DNA from: JADHMP01 sp964386915
GTDB lineage: Bacteria > Bacteroidota > Bacteroidia > Flavobacteriales > Flavobacteriaceae
Direction: 5' to 3'
Assembly: GCA_964386915.1 (NCBI GenBank)
Contig: CAYLUQ010000008.1
Location: 1 to 64,000 of the forward strand
DNA length: 64,000 bases
Positions 17,114 through 24,867 of the stretch are shown piece after piece (position 1 is the first letter of the stretch; the number at the start of each line of letters is the position of its first letter). The position numbers were made by a program, and so were the translations under genes. The notes under the pieces were generated by a model. That model saw only the letters and a list, made by a program, of their open reading frames with translations. It was not told the origin of the DNA and searched no databases.

Positions 17114-18391
17114 TTAGGGAAATTTACAATTAAATGGGGTTAAATCATTAGAAAAATCTTCAAAATCATGAGCAGCGTCCATATAGACAAAGTTCACTTT
17201 TCCATTCTCTTGTAAGCAAATTTTGTGTTGATCGTCTTGTAGGGTTGCTCCAGCAGGCAAAATGCCATCATAGACAATGTCTGGAATGACGGCTTTATTT
17301 TTAAGTAGCATTAAAATCCCATATTCATTTGTAAGAGTTGGAAAACGATAGCTATTTTCAAAAAGGTTGCTAGAAATTTGAATATTCCCCGGATAGGGAT
17401 TGTAGGAATTATCTTCTCTAAAATCCGATTCAACTGCCCGAATTCCTTGTGCACGTGCCTCATTAGCCAAGTTGTTGCTTTGACTGTCTCCATCGGTGGC
17501 AAAAATTTCATAACTCACAATTGATAAGTTGGAGGTTTTGTGGTTTTTAACAGTGTTTTCAAAAAAAGAAACGTTTTGTGTGGCCATAATAACCACACCT
17601 GTTCCTTTAGGGACTGCACTAACAATGGATCCTTTAACACCAAAATTTTTGGTGTTGTTGTTGTAAATAGTGTTGTTGTATGCTTTAACAGTATGCCCAT
17701 AACGAGTTAATTTGGGCAGGTTAAAAATCAGCAGTCCACTAGTGTTTTCAAAAACCTCGTTGTTGTAAATTTCCACTCGAGTGCTATTTTCACTTTCAAT
17801 GCCCGCAACATTATAAAAGGCTTTATTGTTGCGAATAATTACTTGGTCTGATTGTCCTACATAAATGCCGGCATCAGAAGCCCCAATAGCTTCACAGTTT
17901 TCAATAATAAGGTTGTTGCTCAAAACGGGATAAATGCCATAGGCACCATTTGCTGTTGAAGCTTTTCCGGTCCAAGCAGACCGAATATTTCTTATCAAAA
18001 CAGTGTCACATTCTGTAATTTTAAGATTGTCGCCGGCGGCATCTTCAATGGTCATATCGGCTAGGGTAATATTTTGGCTATTGGAAATTATAATCCCTTG
18101 GGCACCTTTTGTTTGGCCCTTAAACGAAAGCACAGTTTTGTCCATGCCCATTCCCTTAATGGTGAGGTGTTTTTTTCCGCTGATACTCAGCTCTTGTGAA
18201 AACAAATAATGCCCTTCAGGCAATTGAATGGTAGCACTGTCTTTGGCCAGTATAAAGGCTTCCAAAATAGCCTCTTCCATATCCAAATAAGTTCGTTCGG
18301 GATTGTATTCGGGCATTTGAAGTTGGTTCAATACAACAACTGTCAAAACAACACCCATTAGAACTCCTATGAAAATTATTTTTTTCATCAT
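17114..18391 (-). CDS. Parallel beta-helix repeat protein, partner of the diheme cytochrome
   Basis: A 425-residue exported protein with an N-terminal hydrophobic segment (about 3-20). Regular short repeats of the right-handed parallel beta-helix type follow (for example NLIIENCEAIGASDAGIYVG, QVIIRNNKAFYNVAGIE and VEIYNNEVFENTSG, about 125-230). This fold is used by pectate lyases, alginate epimerases and many glycan-binding proteins. The precise family is the one that travels with SO2930-type diheme cytochromes, which is seen here. It is the first gene of the two-gene operon. An enzymatic role on a polysaccharide with coupled oxidation is possible but not shown. Confidence 0.87.
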   Translation of the reverse strand: MMKKIIFIGVLMGVVLTVVVLNQLQMPEYNPERTYLDMEEAILEAFILAKDSATIQLPEGHYLFSQELSISGKKHLTIKGMGMDKTVLSFKGQTKGAQGIIISNSQNITLADMTIEDAAGDNLKITECDTVLIRNIRSAWTGKASTANGAYGIYPVLSNNLIIENCEAIGASDAGIYVGQSDQVIIRNNKAFYNVAGIESENSTRVEIYNNEVFENTSGLLIFNLPKLTRYGHTVKAYNNTIYNNNTKNFGVKGSIVSAVPKGTGVVIMATQNVSFFENTVKNHKTSNLSIVSYEIFATDGDSQSNNLANEARAQGIRAVESDFREDNSYNPYPGNIQISSNLFENSYRFPTLTNEYGILMLLKNKAVIPDIVYDGILPAGATLQDDQHKICLQENGKVNFVYMDAAHDFEDFSNDLTPFNCKFP

Positions 18392-18559
18392 CCGATATTT
18401 TCTATTCTAAATTGAGGCATCCATTATATTTGTTCTTGCTCAAAATTGCGGTTCAATTTTATGCCAAAAACTAGGTGATTACCTGTGCCTCAGGGTTCAA
18501 CACTCATTTTCTTCATTAAATATAAAGAATTAAATATCAAATAATAGGCTATTATTCCT

Positions 18560-18567
18560 TATATTTG
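18560..18567 (+). promoter_or_regulatory. -7 box (TATATTTG) of the rimP-nusA-infB operon
   Basis: An exact TAnnTTTG match 57 bases before the rimP ATG. A second identical box at 18425-18432 could serve a longer transcript. The leader between them and rimP holds a terminator-like hairpin. Confidence 0.55.
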
Positions 18568-18592
18568 CACCGCATTTGGAAATATAAAAACA

Positions 18593-18621
18593 GAGGCGAC
18601 CATTGAGTCCCTCTTTTTTTT
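18593..18621 (+). promoter_or_regulatory. Terminator-like leader hairpin directly before rimP (possible attenuator)
   Basis: GAGGCGAC (18593-18600) pairs with GTCCCTC (18607-18613) through a 6-base loop with one bulged C. It is followed by eight T, and the rimP ATG comes 3 bases after the T-run. The form is that of an intrinsic terminator placed between promoter and first gene, which would allow attenuation. Function is inferred. Confidence 0.55.
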
Positions 18622-18624
18622 ACC

Positions 18625-19086
18625 ATGAATTTTAAAGAAGAAGTTTCACGTTTGGTAGAATTGGCATTAGCAACAATGCCTCATTTGTTTTTGATCGAAC
18701 TTAACATAAGTGCGGATAAAACGGTGAAAATTATTTTAGATGGTGACCCAGAAGTGCGATTAGAAGATTGTATGCAATTTAGTCGTGCCATAGAACACGA
18801 ATTAGATCGAGAAGAACACGACTTTGCCTTGGAAGTTTCTTCAGCAGGTGTGGGCAGTCCTTTAGTGCAAAAGCGCCAGTTTCTCAAAAACATTGGACGT
18901 CAACTAGAGGTGGTTGTGCCCGGAGAAAAACCCTTTAAGGGTCTACTTATAGAGGCAAACGAAGAACAAATTGCATTGCAGTGGAAACAAAGAGAACCCA
19001 AACCGGTTGGGAAGGGAAAAATTACCGTAACGAAAAAAAAGACGCTCGCCTACGAAGCAATTGATCGAGCAAGAGTTGTATTATAA
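18625..19086 (+). CDS. rimP: Ribosome maturation factor RimP
   Basis: A 153-residue cytoplasmic protein that helps assemble the 30S subunit. The N-terminal alpha/beta domain carries the hallmark region VKIILDGDPEVRLEDCMQFS, and EHDFALEVSSAGVGSPL matches the conserved LEVSSPGxxxPL signature. The C-terminal SH3-like domain ends in KKKTLAYEAIDRARVVL. It is the first gene of the classic rimP-nusA-infB operon, with 15 bases to nusA. In SSAGVG an Ala replaces the common Pro. Confidence 0.96.
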   Translation: MNFKEEVSRLVELALATMPHLFLIELNISADKTVKIILDGDPEVRLEDCMQFSRAIEHELDREEHDFALEVSSAGVGSPLVQKRQFLKNIGRQLEVVVPGEKPFKGLLIEANEEQIALQWKQREPKPVGKGKITVTKKKTLAYEAIDRARVVL

Positions 19087-19101
19087 CAGATTGAAAAAGA
19101 C

Positions 19102-20334
19102 ATGGAAAATTTAGCATTAATTGATTCATTCTCAGAGTTTAAAGATGAAAAACTAATTGATCGTGTAACCCTTATGGTTATATTAGAAGACGTTTTTCGC
19201 AACACCCTTAGACGTAAATTTGGGTCGGATGAAAATTTTGATATTATCATTAACCCCGATAAAGGCGACCTCGAAATTTGGCGTAACCGAATTGTGGTAG
19301 AAGACGGTATGGTAGAAGACCCCAATCAAGAGATTACCCTAACCGAAGCCCGCAAAATTGAACCCGATTTTGAAGTAGGAGAAGACGTTTCCGAAGAAGT
19401 TAAATTGATTGACTTGGGTAGAAGATCCATTCAATTTTTAAGACAAAATTTGGTGGCTAAAATTTTTGAGCACGACAGCACCAACACCTTTAAAGCCTTT
19501 AAAGATCGTGAAGGTGAAATCTATACTGCCGAGGTACATCACATAAGAAACAGAGAAATTATATTGCTCGATGACGATGGGAATGAAATTATTTTGCCTA
19601 AAGACCGACAAATTCCAAACGACTTTTTTAGAAAAGGAGACAATGTACGTGGGGTGATTGACACGGTAGAGTTGCGAGGCAATAAACCGCGCATAATTCT
19701 GTCGAGAACATCTCCTGTTTTTCTAGAAAAATTATTTGAGCAAGAAATTCCAGAAGTGTTTGACGGTTTGATTACCATTAAAAAAGCAGTTCGCATTCCA
19801 GGCGAAAAAGCCAAGGTGGCAGTTGATTCTTATGACGATCGCATTGACCCTGTGGGAGCCTGTGTGGGAATGAAAGGATCACGCATTCATGGCATTGTAA
19901 GAGAATTAGGCAATGAAAACATTGATGTGATTAACTACACCAACAACCTGCAACTCTTTATTTCAAGAGCCCTGAGTCCAGCCAAAGTCAATTCACTAAA
20001 AATTGATGAAGAAAACAAACGAGTGGAGGTCATTCTCAATCCTGAAGAGGTTTCTAAAGCCATTGGAAAAGGAGGAACTAACATTCGATTGGCGGGTAAA
20101 CTCACCGGCTATGAAATTGATGTGTTTAGAGAAGGTGTGGAAGAAGATGTAGAATTAACTGAATTTTCTGACGAGATCGAAGAATGGGTGATCCAGGAGT
20201 TTAAAAAAGCCGGTTTAGACACCGCCAAAAGTGTCTTAGAGCTAGATGCCGAAGAACTGGTAAAACGAACCGACTTAGAAGAAGAGACCATTAATGAGGT
20301 GTTTAAAATCTTGAAAACCGAGTTTGAAGAATAG
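19102..20334 (+). CDS. nusA: Transcription termination/antitermination factor NusA
   Basis: A 410-residue RNA polymerase-binding factor controlling pausing, termination and antitermination. Domains in order are the N-terminal polymerase-binding domain (about 1-130), S1 domain (about 135-200), KH1 with GACVGMKGSRI (about 250) and KH2 with AIGKGGTNIRLA (about 320). A short acidic C-terminal helical segment follows. The length fits Bacteroidota NusA, which lack the two acidic repeats of the E. coli protein. Middle gene of the operon, 48 bases before infB. Confidence 0.97.
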   Translation: MENLALIDSFSEFKDEKLIDRVTLMVILEDVFRNTLRRKFGSDENFDIIINPDKGDLEIWRNRIVVEDGMVEDPNQEITLTEARKIEPDFEVGEDVSEEVKLIDLGRRSIQFLRQNLVAKIFEHDSTNTFKAFKDREGEIYTAEVHHIRNREIILLDDDGNEIILPKDRQIPNDFFRKGDNVRGVIDTVELRGNKPRIILSRTSPVFLEKLFEQEIPEVFDGLITIKKAVRIPGEKAKVAVDSYDDRIDPVGACVGMKGSRIHGIVRELGNENIDVINYTNNLQLFISRALSPAKVNSLKIDEENKRVEVILNPEEVSKAIGKGGTNIRLAGKLTGYEIDVFREGVEEDVELTEFSDEIEEWVIQEFKKAGLDTAKSVLELDAEELVKRTDLEEETINEVFKILKTEFEE

Positions 20335-20382
20335 GCTGCCAAAAATTATTTTTACTTTTAACGTCCAGAACAACGCATATTT

Positions 20383-22971
20383 ATGACAGACCAACCCAAC
20401 ATAAGACTCAATAAAGTTCTCAGAGAACTCAATATCTCCTTAGATCGGGTGGTAGAATTTCTAAATCAAAAAGGATTTGAAGTAGAACCCAGACCTACCA
20501 CTAAGATTACAGAGGAGGTGCACCAAGTTTTGTTGGCTGAGTTTGCCACCGATAAATCCAAAAAAGACGCTTCTCAAGAGGTGAGTGAAGAAAAACGCAA
20601 GGAAAAAGAAAATTTGCGTTTAATTCAAGAAAAGAAGGAACAAGAACGTCAGGAAAAAGCTTCCCGTGTGGAGGTAATCAAAACGGCAAGAGTGGCTTTG
20701 GAAAAACCCAAAACACTAGGTAAAATTGATTTAGACAAAGATGTTAAAAAACCTACTCCAGCAGCCAAAACTCCTGCGGTAGAGGAAACACCAAAACCAG
20801 AACCTCAAAAAGAAGCAGCAGCTCCTGCAGCAATAGCTCCGGTTGAAGAAAGCCCCGCTCACGAAACGATAGAAACAAAATATCAAAAATTAACCGGGCC
20901 TAAACAAACCGGACAAACCGTAAACCTAGAGGCGGTTAAAGAAAAAGAAAAGACGGTTGAAGATGCCCGTCGAAAAAAGCGCAAGCGAATTAGCAAAGAA
21001 GCACCACCCAAAGCAAGAACAAAAAATCCTGCTAAAGGAAAACCCAAACAGGTTGTGCGCGATGAAGCGCAAGACGAAGATGTGCAAAAACAAATTCGAG
21101 AAACCCTTGAAAAGCTTCAGGGAAAATCGAATAAATCCAAAGCGGCAAAATACAGAAGAGACAAACGTGTTCAGCATCGTCAAAAGTCGGAAGAAGAATT
21201 GGCGCAGCAAGAAGCCGAGAGTAAACTACTTCGCGTAACGGAATTTATTACGGTTGGTGAAATTGCCACCATGATGGATGTGACCACTTCAGATATAATC
21301 TCAGCCTGTATGTCATTGGGTATTATGGTTACCATGAACCAACGCTTAGATGCTGAAACCCTAAGCATTGTGGCCGATGAATTTGGCTTTGAAGTTTCAT
21401 TTGAAACCGCTGACCTCGAAGAAAATATTGAAACGGATGAAGATCTTCCGGAAGATTTAGAGTCTCGCGCTCCTATAGTAACCGTGATGGGGCATGTAGA
21501 TCATGGGAAAACCTCCTTGTTAGATTATATACGCAACGAAAACGTGATTGCGGGTGAATCTGGAGGCATCACCCAACATATTGGAGCCTATGCCGTTACC
21601 TTAAACAGCGGTCAAAAAATTACCTTTTTAGACACCCCAGGACACGAAGCCTTTACGGCTATGCGGGCAAGAGGGGCTCAGGTAACCGATATTGCCATTA
21701 TAGTGGTGGCGGCAGATGATGATATTATGCCCCAAACCAAAGAAGCCATTAGTCATGCCCAAGCGGCCAATGTGCCTATAGTATTTGCGATTAATAAAAT
21801 TGATAAACCCACCGCAAACCCCGATAAAATTAAAGAAGCCCTAGCCGGGATGAATTTAATGGTAGAAGACTGGGGTGGTAAAATTCAATCGCACGATATT
21901 TCGGCTCTGAAAGGAACAGGCGTTAAAGAATTGCTTGAAAAAGTCTTGCTAGAAGCAGAACTTTTAGAGCTCAAAGCCAACCCCAACCGCAATGCTAAAG
22001 GAACCGTGGTAGAAGCCTTTTTAGACAAAGGACGGGGCTATGTTTCTACTGTTCTGGTTCAAAACGGAACCCTAAAAATGGGAGATTATCTCCTAGCCGG
22101 AAAACAAAGTGGAAAAGTAAAAGCCATCTTTGATGAGCGAGGTAAAAAATTGCAAAAGGCAGGACCTGCTACTCCCGTTTCTCTGTTGGGACTAGATGGT
22201 GCTCCTCAAGCGGGAGACAACTTTTTAGTTTTAGAAGACGAAAGAGAGGCCAAGCAAATTGCGGCTAAAAGAACGCAATTGGTTCGCGAACAAAATGTGC
22301 GTACACAAAGACACATTACGCTAGATGAAATTGGAAGGCGAATTGCATTGGGAGATTTTAAAGAATTGAATATCATTCTAAAAGGTGATGTGGACGGTTC
22401 TGTGGAGGCCCTCACCGATTCGCTTCAAAAACTTTCAACGAGCGAAATAGAGGTTAAAATCATCCACAAAGGAGTAGGTGCTATTACAGAATCTGATGTT
22501 CTATTGGCTTCTGCTTCTGATGCCATTGTGTTAGGGTTTAATGTTCGACCTATGGGCAATGCGCGAAGCCTTGCCGAAAAAGAAGAGATTGACATTCGAT
22601 CGTATTCTATCATTTATGACGCCATTAATGATGTGAAAGATGCCATGGAAGGTATGCTTTCTCCCGAAATGCGTGAAGAAGTTACGGGTACGGCCGAAAT
22701 TAGAGAAACCTTCAAAATTTCTAAGGTAGGAACCATTGCAGGCTGTATGGTTACCTCCGGAAAAATATTCCGCAATTCTAATATACGTGTTTTGCGGGAA
22801 GGTGTTGTAGTATATACTGGCACGCTGGCCTCTCTAAAACGCTTCAAAGACGATGTGAAAGAAGTGGCCAAAGGATATGATTGTGGACTGCAAATCAAAA
22901 ACTACAACGACATTAAAGAGGGCGATACGCTAGAAGCCTACCAAGAAATTGCCGTTAAGAAAAAATTATAA
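20383..22971 (+). CDS. infB: Translation initiation factor IF-2
   Basis: An 862-residue GTPase that brings initiator tRNA to the 30S subunit. A variable, charged N-terminal region (about 60-290, rich in Lys, Glu, Ala and Pro) precedes the IF2 N2 domain. The G domain shows GHVDHGKTS (about 371), DTPGHEAFTAMR and NKIDKP, followed by beta-barrel domains II and IV around the IF-2 core. Last gene of the rimP-nusA-infB operon. Its stop overlaps the convergent SPOR gene by 6 bases. Confidence 0.97.
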   Translation: MTDQPNIRLNKVLRELNISLDRVVEFLNQKGFEVEPRPTTKITEEVHQVLLAEFATDKSKKDASQEVSEEKRKEKENLRLIQEKKEQERQEKASRVEVIKTARVALEKPKTLGKIDLDKDVKKPTPAAKTPAVEETPKPEPQKEAAAPAAIAPVEESPAHETIETKYQKLTGPKQTGQTVNLEAVKEKEKTVEDARRKKRKRISKEAPPKARTKNPAKGKPKQVVRDEAQDEDVQKQIRETLEKLQGKSNKSKAAKYRRDKRVQHRQKSEEELAQQEAESKLLRVTEFITVGEIATMMDVTTSDIISACMSLGIMVTMNQRLDAETLSIVADEFGFEVSFETADLEENIETDEDLPEDLESRAPIVTVMGHVDHGKTSLLDYIRNENVIAGESGGITQHIGAYAVTLNSGQKITFLDTPGHEAFTAMRARGAQVTDIAIIVVAADDDIMPQTKEAISHAQAANVPIVFAINKIDKPTANPDKIKEALAGMNLMVEDWGGKIQSHDISALKGTGVKELLEKVLLEAELLELKANPNRNAKGTVVEAFLDKGRGYVSTVLVQNGTLKMGDYLLAGKQSGKVKAIFDERGKKLQKAGPATPVSLLGLDGAPQAGDNFLVLEDEREAKQIAAKRTQLVREQNVRTQRHITLDEIGRRIALGDFKELNIILKGDVDGSVEALTDSLQKLSTSEIEVKIIHKGVGAITESDVLLASASDAIVLGFNVRPMGNARSLAEKEEIDIRSYSIIYDAINDVKDAMEGMLSPEMREEVTGTAEIRETFKISKVGTIAGCMVTSGKIFRNSNIRVLREGVVVYTGTLASLKRFKDDVKEVAKGYDCGLQIKNYNDIKEGDTLEAYQEIAVKKKL

Positions 22972-23352
22972 TTTCTTTTTTCGTTTCAAAAGAAAAGCCG
23001 AAGGAAAGTGTGGCTTGATGCTGTCTAAGGTTTTTTCCGCATAAAGGGCATTGTTATATTGCCCAGATTGCACCTTGTAGTTTGGAGTTTCAAAACTTAA
23101 ATCGGTAGGAATGTGTGGAAAAATTTCTTGAAATTGTGCTTCAATTTCTTTAGCTTTTTCCAAACTACCATAATGCAATTGAATAGTGTAGTAGCTGTTT
23201 TCAAAAGTTTCTCTATCCCACTGTATTTTGAGTTGAAACAAGCTATCAATTTTTTCAGTTTGTTTAATTTGTAACGAAGCTGTTTGCGCTACACCCCAAC
23301 CAAAACTGCCTAACATAATGAGACTAAATAAGAATAAAATCCTTTTGTGCAT
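22966..23352 (-). CDS. Small exported SPOR-domain protein
   Basis: A 128-residue protein with a signal peptide (cleavage near residue 22, VAQ-TAS). The remaining region matches the SPOR fold: a first strand (YTIQLHYGSLEKAKEIEAQF), a helix, and a second strand set (PNYKVQSGQYNNALYAEKTLDSIK). SPOR domains bind peptidoglycan stripped of stem peptides, usually at division sites. Here it stands alone without a fused catalytic domain. It is convergent with infB and has a -7 box in front. Periplasmic; specific role unknown. Confidence 0.8.
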   Translation of the reverse strand: MHKRILFLFSLIMLGSFGWGVAQTASLQIKQTEKIDSLFQLKIQWDRETFENSYYTIQLHYGSLEKAKEIEAQFQEIFPHIPTDLSFETPNYKVQSGQYNNALYAEKTLDSIKPHFPSAFLLKRKKKL

Positions 23353-23392
23353 AAGACTTAAACAGCATTGTGTTTAACAATTCACAAAAAAA

Positions 23393-23400
23393 CAAATTTA
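23393..23400 (-). promoter_or_regulatory. -7 box (TAAATTTG) of the SPOR gene
   Basis: An exact TAnnTTTG match on the minus strand, 40 bases before the ATG. A TTTG lies 24 bases further upstream, slightly outside normal spacing. Confidence 0.45.
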
Positions 23401-23482
23401 TTCCTAGATTGGCCTAAGATTTAACAAAATGTAAACATTATTTAGAATCAATATAAATTAAATTCTTTTACAAAAAGATGCA

Positions 23483-23513
23483 TTTGTTAAAAGGTGCCGA
23501 TGTCTTATTTTTG
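23483..23513 (+). promoter_or_regulatory. Promoter of the act-cox respiratory operon
   Basis: TTTG (23483-23486), 19 bases, then TATTTTTG (23506-23513): a full match to the Bacteroidota -33/-7 consensus. It lies 50 bases upstream of the chosen actA start and is the only good promoter seen before the eight-gene run. Confidence 0.75.
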
Positions 23514-23563
23514 TTCCGATTTTAGAATTGAAACTTTTGTATTTTACTAGCAATTATATCCAA

Positions 23564-24847
23564 ATGGAAAAGGTAAGAACTACCAAGAAGCTTCTACTTC
23601 CATTACTTTTCATTTTCTCTTTTTTAATTTCTTCAGTAGCCCTTGCGCAAGATGACGCAGCTGTTAAAGCCGGAAAGTCATTGTTCAATGCCAATTGCGC
23701 TGCTTGTCATAAATTAAACAAGAGAGCAGTTGGCCCAGCTTTACGTGGGGTTAGCGCCAAATATGATCGGGAGTGGCTCTATCAGTGGATCAACAACAGC
23801 ACCGCTATGGTCAAATCTGGCGACCCTCAGGCTGTGGCTGTTTATGAGGAGTACAACAAGTCTGTGATGACTTCATTTCCTCAGCTTTCCACCACCGATA
23901 TTGATAATATTCTTGCCTACACAGACTATATTCCCCCTGCTCCTGTTGCTGCTGTTGCAGCCCCTGGTGCAGCTGCGGCTGCCTCAAGTTCCGGAAATGT
24001 CACCAACAACATTGTGCTTGCAGCGCTAGCTCTAGTTTTTGCCCTATTGGTGGTAATGCTCGTTTTGGTTCAACGCACTCTCATAAGAATTGCTGCGGCG
24101 AGTGGTGTAAACATTGAACCGGAAGAAAAGCCCAAAAGAACTCCCATTTGGAAAGCCTTTGTTCAAAATCAATTCTTAGTATTTGTAAGCGTAATCTTCT
24201 TGCTGCTAAGCAGTGCCTATTTTGTCTATGGCTACTTGATGCAAATTGGAGTAGACCAAGGCTATATGCCTGTTCAGCCCATTCACTATTCGCATAAAAT
24301 TCACGCTGGCGCTAACCAAATTGAATGTAAATATTGCCACTCCTCAGCACGTGTTTCTAAACATTCCGGAATTCCGTCGCTTAATGTTTGTATGAATTGT
24401 CACAAAAACATTGCAGAATACAACGGTGAAGAAGATTTAGAAAACGGCTATACTCAAGATTTCTATACCAAAGAAATTAAGAAACTCTATGCCGCTGTTG
24501 GCTGGGATGAAACCACCCAAAGTTATACCGGGGAATCACAACCAGTTAAGTGGGTGCGCATTCACAATTTACCCGACTTTGCCTATTTCAATCACGCTCA
24601 ACACGTGGAAGTAGGAAAAATTGAATGTCAAAAATGCCACGGACCTGTTGAAGAAATGGAAGTGATGTATCAATATGCTCCTTTAACAATGGGGTGGTGT
24701 ATTAATTGTCACAGAGAAACCAACGTGCAAGTAGCAGACAATGCTTACTATGAAAAGATTCATGAGGCACTCTCCAAAAAATATGGAGTTGAAAACCTTA
24801 CCGTTGCCCAAATGGGTGGCCTTGAATGTGGAAAATGTCACTACTAA
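23564..24847 (+). CDS. actA: Alternative complex III cytochrome c subunit ActA (six CxxCH motifs)
   Basis: The start at MEKVRTTKK (23564) is chosen because a typical signal peptide follows at once (cleavage ALAQ-DD, about 29); an upstream TTG would add 12 unlikely residues. The 427-residue protein has an N-terminal monoheme cytochrome c domain (CAACH, C45) and an Ala/Pro-rich linker. Two membrane spans follow (about 150-170 and 203-226). The C-terminal multiheme domain carries CKYCH (255), CMNCH (276), CQKCH (355), CINCH (379) and CGKCH (422). It takes electrons from the complex and passes them to cytochrome c or directly to the oxidase. First gene of the operon; actB follows after 20 bases. 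Confidence 0.92.
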   Translation: MEKVRTTKKLLLPLLFIFSFLISSVALAQDDAAVKAGKSLFNANCAACHKLNKRAVGPALRGVSAKYDREWLYQWINNSTAMVKSGDPQAVAVYEEYNKSVMTSFPQLSTTDIDNILAYTDYIPPAPVAAVAAPGAAAAASSSGNVTNNIVLAALALVFALLVVMLVLVQRTLIRIAAASGVNIEPEEKPKRTPIWKAFVQNQFLVFVSVIFLLLSSAYFVYGYLMQIGVDQGYMPVQPIHYSHKIHAGANQIECKYCHSSARVSKHSGIPSLNVCMNCHKNIAEYNGEEDLENGYTQDFYTKEIKKLYAAVGWDETTQSYTGESQPVKWVRIHNLPDFAYFNHAQHVEVGKIECQKCHGPVEEMEVMYQYAPLTMGWCINCHRETNVQVADNAYYEKIHEALSKKYGVENLTVAQMGGLECGKCHY

Positions 24848-24867
24848 AAGCGATATAATTAAGATAT

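Noticed and set aside
20900..21240. Overlapping plus and minus ORFs in the charged N-terminal region of infB
   Set aside because: Low-complexity Lys/Glu codons keep other frames open; there is no independent coding signal.
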